Assembly: GCF_000403645.1 (NCBI RefSeq)
Contig: NC_021313.1
Span: forward strand, 2,189,014-2,253,013
From: Salinarchaeum sp. Harcht-Bsk1
Lineage (GTDB): Archaea > Halobacteriota > Halobacteria > Halobacteriales > Salinarchaeaceae
DNA: 64,000 bases
Direction of reading: 5' to 3'
The position numbers and the translations under genes are program-made. The notes under the pieces are model-generated. The model was given only the letters and a program-made list of their open reading frames with translations. It was not told the DNA's origin and did no database searches. Positions 9,839-17,766 of the stretch are shown here, piece by piece (position 1 is the stretch's first letter; every line of letters starts with the position of its first letter).

Positions 9839-9895
9839 GCGAAGGCGGTTTTCAACAGCATTCGCGAGCTCCGCAGGCGCGAGCGATTCCCCCGA

Positions 9896-9925
9896 GCCGA
9901 GCGAAGCGAGGCTCGGCTTTTTTTT
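9896..9925 (+). terminator. Hairpin plus T8 terminator
   Basis: GCCGAGC at 9896-9902 pairs with GCTCGGC at 9911-9917 and is followed at once by eight T residues (9918-9925). It lies about 60 bases after the TIGR00300 stop. Confidence 0.75.
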
Positions 9926-10000
9926 GGTCCAGATTTTTTCGAGGAGGGTGCCCGCAGCGCGCCTCTGGCGCGCGAGGACACCCGACGAGAAAAAAGGTGG
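9926..10000. repeat. 3'-end module, copy 1
   Basis: Continues from the hairpin/T8 with a second T tract (T6 at 9934-9939), a GC-rich imperfect palindrome beginning CGAGGAGGGTGCCCGCAGCG, and A6 at 9990-9995 (T6 on the minus strand, six bases after the DUF429 stop). The same order of parts recurs near 38020-38131, 42772-42958 and 60545-60660. Here it sits between convergent genes and could terminate both. Confidence 0.6.
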
Positions 10001-10840
10001 TTAGGCGTAGATCTTGCCCTCGATCCTGGTCCGCGCGTCGACCGTTCCTGGCGAGGTCGGCTCCCCCCGGTCGACCGCCATCGTCACGCCGACGGCCGCG
10101 AGCACCGCATCCAGCGCGTCGCCGTCGGGCTCCTCGATCGCTGCGTCGCGGACGGCCGGCGCGACGGTCGCCGGGCCCGTCGCCAGCGCGTCGACGATCT
10201 CGGCGCGACGCTCCTCGGCGGCTTCGTCGTCGTCCTTGTATCCCTCGGATTCGAGGTCGAGCCGATCGAGAGTCACCGCCGGACAGGCCTCCACCAGCCA
10301 GGTTGTGCCGGGGTTCGGGGGCATCATCGGCAACACGCTGGCGTCGTCACGATCGACGAGCGGTGCCAGGACCGCCGAGATGCCGTAGTAGGTGCTCGAG
10401 CGCATGCGGAGGTTGTACGGCGAGAACGGCGCGCCAGTCTCGTCCTCCGTCGCGCGTTTGAGTTCCACGCGGTCCCGGTCGAGCGTCTCCGCCCGATCAC
10501 GGCAGGCCTCGGCCCACTCCGTGGGTCCCTCGGCTCCGTTCGGGAACGCAGCGGCGAACGCCGGCCAGGTCGACGAGTCGATCAACTCGGCGGGGAGTGC
10601 GAAGGGGAAGTCGAGACCGACGATGGCGTCGTCGGCGCCGGCGAGGAACTCGCGGAGCGCGGGGAGGCACGCGTCGCGCTCCCGACCGGAGTTCGGGAGT
10701 GCTTCGCCGGGGTAACAGCCCTCGACGACGAGCGAATCGGCCCGCCGCGTGGCGCTCGCGAGCCAGACGTTCCGTCCGGCGTCCTGGGCGCCGCTGAAGT
10801 CCACGCCGTAGACGCGTCGGCGGCCCGTCGTCGAACTCAT
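10001..10840 (-). CDS. DUF429 family protein (predicted RNase H-like nuclease)
   Basis: A 279-residue acidic cytoplasmic protein. The beginning RRRVYGVDFSGAQDAGRNVW carries the Asp-bearing first strand typical of DUF429/RNase H-fold proteins, and IVGLDFPFALP is the second acidic strand. C-terminal DGDALDAVLAAVGV supplies a further conserved Asp. The fold suggests a metal-dependent nuclease, but members are largely uncharacterised. The start at 10840 (MSSTTGRRRVYG) is chosen over the in-frame ATG nine bases upstream. The gene ends directly at a T6 tract. Confidence 0.8.
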   Translation of the reverse strand: MSSTTGRRRVYGVDFSGAQDAGRNVWLASATRRADSLVVEGCYPGEALPNSGRERDACLPALREFLAGADDAIVGLDFPFALPAELIDSSTWPAFAAAFPNGAEGPTEWAEACRDRAETLDRDRVELKRATEDETGAPFSPYNLRMRSSTYYGISAVLAPLVDRDDASVLPMMPPNPGTTWLVEACPAVTLDRLDLESEGYKDDDEAAEERRAEIVDALATGPATVAPAVRDAAIEEPDGDALDAVLAAVGVTMAVDRGEPTSPGTVDARTRIEGKIYA

Positions 10841-11018
10841 GGCTCCCACCGCGGCCGTGCTGGTACGTTCGTGAGGCCGCTCGACGCCCCGTCACGTCGG
10901 CACATGGCATACCGGTACCCGGCCCTCCTACAAGTACCTCCTGCCCGACCAGGTCCGGTTCGCCGTCCTTCGAGCAGCCAGTGACCTCGATCGTTCCCGC
11001 TCGATTTCCCCTCGCCGA

Positions 11019-11408
11019 TCAGTGCTCGCCGATCGGTAGCACGACGACGGGAACGGTCGCGTCCTCGAGCACTTCTACGGTGGTCGAGCCGACGCCGTCG
11101 GTCGCTGCGTCCGGCGTTCCAGCGCGCGCTCCGAGCACGATCTGGTCGACGTCACGTGTTTCCGCGAGGTCCAGGATCACCTCGGACGGCTCGCCCCGTC
11201 GTTCCACGGTCTCGACATCGACGGTCGCCAGCCGGACGCCCAGCACGTTCAGCGCCTCCTTGCCGTCGCGCGTCGCGTCGGCTCCGGCGTCGTCGGGTCC
11301 CACCACGGCGAGCGCGACGACGTCGTCTCCCCGATCGAGTCGGTCGTCGAGATAGTCGGCCGCTGCCGCCGCCGTGTGAACGGTATCGACTGCCAGGAGG
11401 CTGCGCAT
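11019..11408 (-). CDS. Universal stress protein family (UspA-like)
   Basis: A 129-residue alpha/beta protein beginning MRSLLAVDTVHTAAAAADYL, with the nucleotide-loop region VLGARAGTPDA ... GVGSTTVEVLEDATVPVVVLP near the C-terminus. The canonical Gly-x2-Gly-x9-Gly-Ser ATP loop is only partly preserved, so it may or may not bind ATP. It stands alone, divergent from the cis-prenyltransferase gene. Confidence 0.85.
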   Translation of the reverse strand: MRSLLAVDTVHTAAAAADYLDDRLDRGDDVVALAVVGPDDAGADATRDGKEALNVLGVRLATVDVETVERRGEPSEVILDLAETRDVDQIVLGARAGTPDAATDGVGSTTVEVLEDATVPVVVLPIGEH

Positions 11409-11556
11409 CGGGTGTGGCTACCGGATCCGTGGGCAAGAGCGTGCCGTCGGCCTGGCGACGGTCGCGCCGGCCGTCCGCGACGCAGCGATCGGGGAGCCCG
11501 ACGGAAACGTACAAATGCGGTGCGTTCGATTCACCCACCGTGACGGAGTGGTCCCC

Positions 11557-12501
11557 GTGATCGAGTGGCTTCGAACCCGCCTCCAACGGGCCTACGAGCG
11601 CCAGCTCGAACGAGCGATCGACGATCCGCCCGAGCACGTCGCCGTCATCCAGGACGGCAACCGCCGGTACGCCCGCGAGCGCGGCGACGAGGCGACCGAC
11701 GGCCATCGGGAGGGCGCAAAGACGACGCAGGCGGTTCTCGAGTGGTGTGAGCAACTCGGCGTCGAGGAGCTCACGCTTTACGCGTTCTCGACGGAGAACT
11801 TCGACCGTCCGCAGGAACAACTCGACGTGATCTTCGACCTCGCCGAGGAGAAGCTCTACGAGTTCGCCGACGCCGAGGAGATCCACGAGAACGAGGTCTC
11901 GATCCGCGCGATCGGCGACCTCCCGCGACTACCGGAGCGCGTTCGCGACGCCATCGACTACGCGGAACGGCGGACCGCCGACTACGACCAGTTCGTGCTC
12001 AACGTCGCGCTTGCCTACGGCGGCCGGGAGCGGTTGCTCTCCGCGACCAGAGACGTGGTCGCCGAGGCCGCCGAGGGCGACCTCGATCCGGAGGAGATCG
12101 ACGTCGATACCGTCGCCGATCGACTGTACGACCGCCGGGTCCGCGACGTCGACCTGATCGTCCGCACCGGCGGCGTCCAGCGCACGAGCAACTTCCTCCC
12201 CTGGCACGCCAACGGCAACGAGGCCGCGGTGTACTTCTGCGCCCCGTACTGGCCCGAGTTCTCGCGGGCCGACTTCCTCCGTGGACTCAGAACCTACGAG
12301 CACCGCGAGGAGTCCTGGCGTCGGACCCGCGCTCGGCGGGGGATCGCGCTGCTCCGGGCGCTCGGGGGCGTCGAACTCGCCGAGGCTCGCGAGACGGTGC
12401 GGCGCTGCCGCGACGCGCTGCCAGCCGCGGAGCGTCCGGCCCCCGAGACCGATGCGACAGACGTCGCGGACCCGGCTGATCCGTCGCCCTCCGGCGAGTA
12501 G
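11557..12501 (+). CDS. uppS: Catalytic cis-prenyltransferase (undecaprenyl/polyprenyl diphosphate synthase family)
   Basis: About 314 residues. It elongates isoprenyl diphosphates in cis to make the lipid carrier for glycosylation. The catalytic Asp motif HVAVIQDGNRRYARERGD is near residue 30, with the substrate region YAFSTENFDRP and the C-terminal RTGGVQRTSNFLPW. The segment aligned with the usual C-terminal RRFG (RxG) motif reads EESWR here, so RxG is missing. The GTG start at 11557 is chosen because a TATA-like ACGTACAAATG lies at 11508-11518; an ATG at 11515 would add 14 residues. The C-terminus is extended by an acidic Pro-rich tail. A second homologue with the complementary motif set lies 370 bases downstream on the other strand. 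Confidence 0.9.
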   Translation: MIEWLRTRLQRAYERQLERAIDDPPEHVAVIQDGNRRYARERGDEATDGHREGAKTTQAVLEWCEQLGVEELTLYAFSTENFDRPQEQLDVIFDLAEEKLYEFADAEEIHENEVSIRAIGDLPRLPERVRDAIDYAERRTADYDQFVLNVALAYGGRERLLSATRDVVAEAAEGDLDPEEIDVDTVADRLYDRRVRDVDLIVRTGGVQRTSNFLPWHANGNEAAVYFCAPYWPEFSRADFLRGLRTYEHREESWRRTRARRGIALLRALGGVELAEARETVRRCRDALPAAERPAPETDATDVADPADPSPSGE

Positions 12502-12563
12502 CACGGACGGCTCGTCGCGGTCGCTCCCTGGTTGCGTACGGTCCTACCTGATTCTGCCGTCCC

Positions 12564-12776
12564 TCACTCCTCGAACCACTCCAGCGCCTCGTCGGCTGCA
12601 GGTTCTGCGTCATTCTCGCCGTCGGGTTCGCCGTCGAAGGAGATCGCGACCGCGTCGTCGAGTCGCTCCAGCGCCGTCTCGCGCTCCTCGCCACGACACT
12701 CCAGCCCCGTTTCCTCGTCGATGGCCGTCCAGCCGTCGTCCTCCTCGACGAGGGCGATCGTTCGCTGGCTGCTCAC
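12564..12776 (-). CDS. Small HicB-like protein
   Basis: A 70-residue acidic protein. IALVEEDDGWTAIDEETGLE ... ERETALERLDDAV resembles the HicB antitoxin partial RNase H fold (strand, strand, then an ExxALxxL helix). No HicA toxin is adjacent, so a toxin-antitoxin role is not supported; orphan HicB-like proteins are common in haloarchaea. It sits between the two cis-prenyltransferase genes. Confidence 0.65.
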   Translation of the reverse strand: MSSQRTIALVEEDDGWTAIDEETGLECRGEERETALERLDDAVAISFDGEPDGENDAEPAADEALEWFEE

Positions 12777-12869
12777 GAGTATTGATTGCGTGGAACACAG
12801 GATAAACTGTGTGGCCGTTCGGGGTCCTGGGCCGCCTCGCGCCGACTACGCGATCCTCTGGAGCTGCCT

Positions 12870-13490
12870 TCAGCGGCCGAACCGTCGGCTCCGATCGGCG
12901 TACTCTCGGAGCGCCCGGAGGTAGTCGCGCTTGCGAAGGTCCCGCCAGTTGACGTCGGTGAAGTACAACTCCGAGTAGACGGACTGCCAGATCATGAAAT
13001 CGGAGAGGCGCTCCGCGCCGGTCTTGATCACGAGGTCCGGCTCTTCGGATAGCACGAGTTCGGCCTCGATGTCTCCCTCGTCGATCGTGGTTGGGTCGAG
13101 GTCGCCGGCGGCCGCCGCTTCGGCGAGCGAGCGGACTGCCTGGGTGAACTCGTGCTTGCCGCCGAGCCCGACGCTCACCTGGATCGGGGCGTTCGAGGTC
13201 GCACGTTCGTCTGCGGACTCGTCCGGCCCGTGAACCGCCATGGCTCGCGGCGCGTCGACCGCGTCGAGGCCGCGTCGCAACGCCTCGATCGCCTCCGGGT
13301 CGAGCACGCTGACGTACACCGTGACGCGCTCGGCCCCGTACGCGAACGCCCACTCGAGGAAGGTGGAGAGCGTCTCGTAGGCGCCGGGCTCCAGCAGGTC
13401 GCGCTCCGTGATGACGAGCGCGACGTGCTCGGGTGGCTCGGCGTCGGAGGCACGGACGCGGAGCGCGAGGTAGCGATCGTACAGTCCCAC
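12870..13490 (-). CDS. Non-catalytic cis-prenyltransferase homologue (Nus1/NgBR-like subunit candidate)
   Basis: 206 residues, clearly related to UppS in its C-terminal half: DLVIKTGAERLSDFMIWQ, YSELYFTDVNWRDL, RDYLRALREY and the extreme C-terminal SRRFGR. The N-terminal catalytic segment is degenerate: where UppS has HVAVIQDGNRR this protein has HVALVITERDLLEPG, so the catalytic Asp and phosphate-binding residues are absent. It retains the RxG motif that the neighbouring UppS lacks. This matches the division of labour in heteromeric cis-prenyltransferases (DHDDS/NgBR and Rer2/Nus1 in eukaryotes, and one reported in Methanosarcina mazei). The partner would be the gene at 11557. It is divergent from the DUF92 gene. 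Confidence 0.85.
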   Translation of the reverse strand: MGLYDRYLALRVRASDAEPPEHVALVITERDLLEPGAYETLSTFLEWAFAYGAERVTVYVSVLDPEAIEALRRGLDAVDAPRAMAVHGPDESADERATSNAPIQVSVGLGGKHEFTQAVRSLAEAAAAGDLDPTTIDEGDIEAELVLSEEPDLVIKTGAERLSDFMIWQSVYSELYFTDVNWRDLRKRDYLRALREYADRSRRFGR

Positions 13491-13882
13491 GGGCGGTCCG
13501 ACGGCGGTCGCCGCCTAAAGCGGCCCGGGTTCTCGCCAGCGGACCCCATCCCCGAACACCGCGGGAATCGCGCCAGCGAGTCCCGCCAGATTCGCATCCG
13601 CGAGCGCTTCGGGGATCGGTGTCCGTGGGCGCCGCTGGAACTTCGTCCGGGAGTGCCGCCAGATTCTCATACCCGAGCGCCCCGGGACTCGCGCCCGCAG
13701 GTGCCGACGGATCTGCGTCCGCGAGCGCCGCTCGTCCCCGGCCGGGGCCGTCTCGATTCCTCTCGAAATACCACGCCCGAAAATTACCTGTCCCGCCCCG
13801 TTTGGCCGCACGGTAGGAATCGAATACCGTCGAGTCGGGCGTTCGGGAGGGTTAAGTGATCCTCCGCGAAAGGCCCGGTACT
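13491..13882 (+). promoter_or_regulatory. Intergenic region with degenerate repeats and the DUF92 promoter
   Basis: 392 bases without a gene. Three degenerate copies of a unit like CGCCAGATTCGCATCCGCGA begin near 13584, 13657 and 13704; the uneven spacing excludes a CRISPR array. A TATA-like GTTAAGTG at 13851-13858 lies 28 bases before the GTG at 13883 and marks the DUF92 promoter. Confidence 0.5.
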
Positions 13883-15211
13883 GTGAACCCGACCGTGCGG
13901 CGAGCGGGGGCCTTCGGGGCCGTCGGGGCCCTCGCGCTCGCCGCGCCCCTGCTGGGGCGGGCTGCGATCCTCCCGTTCGTGCTCGTGGCAGCGGGAGCGC
14001 TCGCGATCACGCACGGGCCGCTGTTCGAACTGTTCGCGCGGCCGGCAGATCGCGAGGCCGGCCGGCTCCGAGGGCTCTTCGACTTCGCACTCGCGGCGAC
14101 CGTCCTCGGCGGACTCTCCGTCTTCGGCGACCTCCCGGTGACCGTCTTCGCGGGCAGCGTTCTCCTCGTCGCGATCGGTAACCTCGGCGCGGAGGTCGTC
14201 TCCGTCCGGTCGTCGGTCGCACCGACGCTGGGCTTCCTCGCGGCTGGAGCGGCGGGTGCCGCCGTCGGGATCGCCGGCGCGGCGCTCCTCGCCGGTGACC
14301 AGATCGCGGCCGGTAGTCTCCTCTTACTCTGTCTGACTGGCGCGCTCGTCGGCGCACTCGTTCGCTCGATGCTGTTCCCCCGCGACGAGCCGCCGGTCCT
14401 CTTCACCGTCGGCCTCGTCCTCTGGTTCCTCGCCGCCGTGGACGCCGGCGCCGACCCCACGGCGGTCGCCGTCGCCGTCGCGGTGATGGTCGTCTTCGGT
14501 GTGCTCTCCTACGCCCTCGACACGGCGTCGCTGGAGGGCGTCCTGGCCGGCGTCCTCCTCGGCCTCGTCACGATCGTGCTCGCGGGCTACGAGTGGTTCG
14601 CGCTCCTCCTGACGTTCTTCGGCGTCGGCGGCCTCGCGACGAAGTTCCGCTACGAGACGAAACTCGAGCGGGGCGTCGCCGAAGAGAACGGCGGCAACCG
14701 CGGCGGCGTCAACGTGCTCGCGAACTCGCTCGTGGCGGTCGGCGCGGTCTGTGGGCTCGCGGCTATCGAGGCCGGCCTCGTCGAATCACCGACGGCGCTC
14801 GTTCCGTTCGCCTTCGCCGGCGCCGTCGCGACGGCGCTCGGCGACACGCTCTCCAGCGAGATCGGGGGCGCCTTCGACGGAACCAGGCTCATCACCTCCT
14901 TCGAGAAGGTCCCGCCGGGCACCGACGGCGCGGTCACGTGGCAGGGCACACTCGCTGGTGCACTCGGTACCGCGACGATCGGGGTGCTCGCGTTCGTGGC
15001 GTTCCCCGACGTCGCGATGCTCGGTGCCGTGGTCGTCGCGATCGGCGGCGCGACCGGGATGACCGTGGACTCCGTCCTCGGTGCTACGGCAGAGGGCCGA
15101 CTCCTCGGCAACGCGGGCGTCAACTTCGCCGCGACGCTCGCCGGTGCGCTCGCCGCGGCTGGCATCGCAGTCGCGCTCGGGCTGGTGACGGTCACTGGAC
15201 TCGCACTCTGA
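13883..15211 (+). CDS. DUF92 (TIGR00297/VTE6-like) integral membrane protein
   Basis: A 442-residue, very hydrophobic protein with about ten or more membrane helices. The C-terminal half carries the DUF92 signatures TKFRYETKLERGVAEENGG, GGVNVLANS, TALGDTLSSEIG and GGATGMTVDSVLGATAEG. Plant VTE6 and mammalian TMEM19 belong to this family, and VTE6 phosphorylates phytyl-phosphate, so a polyprenyl- or isoprenyl-phosphate kinase role is plausible. Its position beside a cis-prenyltransferase gene fits this. The N-terminal half is also membrane-embedded and may be a second, divergent domain. A leaderless GTG start is supported by the TATA spacing. Confidence 0.85.
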   Translation: MNPTVRRAGAFGAVGALALAAPLLGRAAILPFVLVAAGALAITHGPLFELFARPADREAGRLRGLFDFALAATVLGGLSVFGDLPVTVFAGSVLLVAIGNLGAEVVSVRSSVAPTLGFLAAGAAGAAVGIAGAALLAGDQIAAGSLLLLCLTGALVGALVRSMLFPRDEPPVLFTVGLVLWFLAAVDAGADPTAVAVAVAVMVVFGVLSYALDTASLEGVLAGVLLGLVTIVLAGYEWFALLLTFFGVGGLATKFRYETKLERGVAEENGGNRGGVNVLANSLVAVGAVCGLAAIEAGLVESPTALVPFAFAGAVATALGDTLSSEIGGAFDGTRLITSFEKVPPGTDGAVTWQGTLAGALGTATIGVLAFVAFPDVAMLGAVVVAIGGATGMTVDSVLGATAEGRLLGNAGVNFAATLAGALAAAGIAVALGLVTVTGLAL

Positions 15212-15247
15212 GGTGCCGTTCTGTGACTGCCGGACGCCGACGAACCG

Positions 15248-16660
15248 CTACTCGCCAAGCAGGGCCGCAGCGGTCCGGACGCGGACGTCCGTCGGCCGCT
15301 TCGTGAACTCGCCGAGGTCGGTCGCGACGATTTCGCGAACGCCCCGCTGCGCCGCGAGGTCGAGGAGCCGCTGTTCGAGGGCGTCGTCGAGGACGATCCG
15401 CACTGGGACGTGGTCGGCGGCCTCGAGGGCGTCGAAGGCGTCCGACGCGGCAACGGTCTGGAGCGGGACGCCCTCGGCGTCGAGGAATCGCGCGTCGTCG
15501 GTGCCCTGGATCGCCTCGACGTGGTCGTGGATCGTCCGCGGTTCGTCGGCGTCCTCGGGCGGCGATCCCTCGGACTCGGATCCTTCATCGCGCTCGGATC
15601 CCGCCTCGGGTACGTCGTCTACCGATGCACCCGCAGATCCGTCGTCCGCTGGCGTGCCCGCTTCGATCGCGTCCCCGTCCTCGCCAACGGGTTCCGCTCG
15701 CTCGGGCCTCGTGCAGTCCGCTTCGGCTACGTTCGCCTCCTCGCCTTCTATGGTCTCGAGATCGGCCGACGGCTCCTGCTCGTCACTGCCGGGCGTCTCG
15801 ATCGCGGTCCCGCCGGAAGTTCGAGCACGCGCGGCGTCGGCGAGGTCGCTCGCGCTGGCGGCGTCGCCCAGCGCGGCGACGTCGACGGTACTGCGGAGCG
15901 CCGCGAGGATCTCTGAACGGGAGAGATCCTCGACGGAGCGGTCCGCGGGCGCGAAGGCGACGGCGTCGACATCGCCGACTTGCCGGAGTTCCTGGAGGAT
16001 CAGTTCGCCGCCGCGATCGCCGTCGAGGAAGGCGGTCGTCCGACGCTCCTGGCTGAGGTCCGCGACGATCTCCGGCACGTCGGTGCCCTCGACGGCGATG
16101 GCGTTCTTGACCCCGGCGGCGAGGAGCGCCTTCACGTCCGCCCGACCCTCCACGACCACGATCGCGTCGCCGTCGGCGACGCTCGGGCCGGCGGGCAGCC
16201 CCTCGTAGGTCGTGATGTCGGCCGTGGCGACGCGGCGGCGGACTTCCTCGACGATCGCGTCGCTCGTGGCGCCCTCGAACTCCGAGAGTAGCAGCTCCTG
16301 GGCGCGATCGACGACGGTCCGGCGCGTCGCGGCGCGCACGTCCTCGAGGTTGGTGACCTCGATCGTGGCGCGGCAGGGCCCCACGCGGTCGATCGTTTCG
16401 AGCGCGGCAGCCAGGGTCGCGGTCTCGACGCGATCGAGGCTCGTCGCGATCGTGATCTCGCCGGCGGACTGCCCGCTGGCGGTCTGGACCTCGACGTCGA
16501 TCCGCCCCAGTTTCGACGACTCCTGGAGCCGGCGGATGTCGAGTTCCTCGCCGAGGAGGCCCTCGGTCTGACCGTAGACCGCGCCGACGACGTCGCTCCG
16601 CTCGACGATGCCGTCGGCAGCGAACGCGGCGTGAATGAGGTACTTTGCAGAGTTGTCCAT
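15248..16660 (-). CDS. dnaG: Archaeal DnaG-type primase
   Basis: 470 residues. It starts MDNSAKYLIHAAFAADGIVE, typical of archaeal DnaG. The Toprim domain spans about residues 165-250, with Glu in IVVVEGRADVKALLAAG and the metal-binding Asp pair in AFLDGDRGG. A long acidic, low-complexity linker (about 290-370) precedes a conserved C-terminal region (HDHVEAIQGTDDARFLD ... LGEFTKRPTDVRV). Archaeal DnaG has primase activity in vitro and is known to associate with the exosome. Because haloarchaea lack the Rrp41/42 exosome core, a replication role may dominate here. It is convergent with the DUF92 gene. Confidence 0.93.
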   Translation of the reverse strand: MDNSAKYLIHAAFAADGIVERSDVVGAVYGQTEGLLGEELDIRRLQESSKLGRIDVEVQTASGQSAGEITIATSLDRVETATLAAALETIDRVGPCRATIEVTNLEDVRAATRRTVVDRAQELLLSEFEGATSDAIVEEVRRRVATADITTYEGLPAGPSVADGDAIVVVEGRADVKALLAAGVKNAIAVEGTDVPEIVADLSQERRTTAFLDGDRGGELILQELRQVGDVDAVAFAPADRSVEDLSRSEILAALRSTVDVAALGDAASASDLADAARARTSGGTAIETPGSDEQEPSADLETIEGEEANVAEADCTRPERAEPVGEDGDAIEAGTPADDGSAGASVDDVPEAGSERDEGSESEGSPPEDADEPRTIHDHVEAIQGTDDARFLDAEGVPLQTVAASDAFDALEAADHVPVRIVLDDALEQRLLDLAAQRGVREIVATDLGEFTKRPTDVRVRTAAALLGE

Positions 16661-16775
16661 TGGTGGAGGGACGGCCGCGATCACGGCCGCCTAGCAGTTG
16701 GTTACATCTAGGGATACGAGCACGCAAAGTCCTATCGGAACTCGGGGCCTTGACGGCCGGCTCGGCCCCGATCGC

Positions 16776-17588
16776 TTAGATCGAGGCATCGATCGTCGGC
16801 GCGAGACTCGCCGTGGCACCGGCGTCGAATCGAAGCGGCCGGCGCCACCACGGCCCCTTGCCGGAGTCGGCCGAGAGCGCGGTGACGACGTCGTTCGCTT
16901 CCGCCCCGCCGCTGGGCTTCGAGAGCGGGATGACGGGATCGAGCAGCCCCGACCGCTCCGGATCGCCGAGCAGGTAGACGGCCCCGTCAGGCTCCGCGCG
17001 CTTCCGGTGGGCGTTCTCGGCCAGACGCTCCCGGTCTGCCGCGGGCAGTTCGTCGAATGCCTCGCCAGACACCGGGTCGCGATCGAGCCCGAACGCGCCG
17101 ATCACGAACGCACCCCACTTCGGTGGTCGCCAGTCGGCGGGATCGGCGCACCGCGGCCCGGCGCCGTTCGACTCGGTCGCGCTCGATGGTGTCGGCGGCG
17201 CGATCACGCCGGGCATCGACCCTGGCGGCTCGGCCTCGCCCGCGCCGTGCTCGACGGTCCGCAGCGTCGCGTAGAACAGCACCAGGTCACCCGCGTCGAG
17301 GTCGAGCAGCGGCGCGGCCTTCACGCCGTGCTCGTCGCCGTACGTGTAGTCGCTGCAGTGGGGATACTCGGCGAAGGAGGGATCGAGGTGCAGGTCGGTG
17401 TCGCGGTGGGCGTCCGGAATCTCGACTGGCAGTCCGAGGTCGGCGTAGGTCGGGACCGTCGCGTCGGCAGCGATCGGTTCGCGCTCGGGAATCGGCACGT
17501 AGACGGCGCTGCCGTCGGGATTGACCGGTCCGCGAAAGCCCGGCAGCGAGCTATTGGCGCCGACGTTGATCGCGACCGCTCGGGGCAC
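16776..17588 (-). CDS. Nmad3-like protein (nucleotide-modification-associated domain 3)
   Basis: A 270-residue protein. The N-terminal segment PRAVAINVGANSSLPGFRG, then PIPEREP and the C-terminal IPLSKPSGG are hallmarks I recall for the Nmad3 family, predicted by comparative genomics to take part in nucleic-acid base modification; no activity is established. The central region has DLVLFYATLRTVEHG and WGAFVIGAFGLD. The GTG at 17588 is chosen because it starts exactly at the conserved strand. It is not in a restriction or phage island: its neighbours are dnaG and tRNA-Thr. The family name is from memory and needs a profile search. Confidence 0.6.
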   Translation of the reverse strand: MPRAVAINVGANSSLPGFRGPVNPDGSAVYVPIPEREPIAADATVPTYADLGLPVEIPDAHRDTDLHLDPSFAEYPHCSDYTYGDEHGVKAAPLLDLDAGDLVLFYATLRTVEHGAGEAEPPGSMPGVIAPPTPSSATESNGAGPRCADPADWRPPKWGAFVIGAFGLDRDPVSGEAFDELPAADRERLAENAHRKRAEPDGAVYLLGDPERSGLLDPVIPLSKPSGGAEANDVVTALSADSGKGPWWRRPLRFDAGATASLAPTIDASI

Positions 17589-17694
17589 GGTTGGTGATCG
17601 GCGTCGGTCAGGAAAAGCGTCGCGCCTGCTTGCGGTTGCCGCGCCCAGCGTATCGAAACGTTCAAACTCCTTTCCGGGCAAGAGGGTGATGCGC

Positions 17695-17766
17695 GCCTGG
17701 GTAGCTTAGCGGTAAAGCGCGTCCTTGGTAAGGACGAGACCCCGGATTCAAATTCCGGCCTAGGCT
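17695..17766 (+). tRNA. tRNA-Thr (anticodon GGT)
   Basis: Acceptor GCCTGGG pairs with CCTAGGC (one G-T wobble). The anticodon stem CGTCC/GGACG closes the loop TTGGTAA with anticodon GGT, and the T arm is CCGGA-TTCAAAT-TCCGG. The discriminator is T, no CCA is encoded, and there is no intron. Confidence 0.95.

Noticed and set aside
12564-12776. HicAB toxin-antitoxin system
   Set aside because: Only a HicB-like protein is present; the neighbouring genes are prenyltransferase homologues and no HicA-like frame is found.
13560-13730. Possible CRISPR array
   Set aside because: Only three imperfect units with unequal spacing (about 73 and 47 bases), no identical repeats, and no cas genes anywhere in the window.
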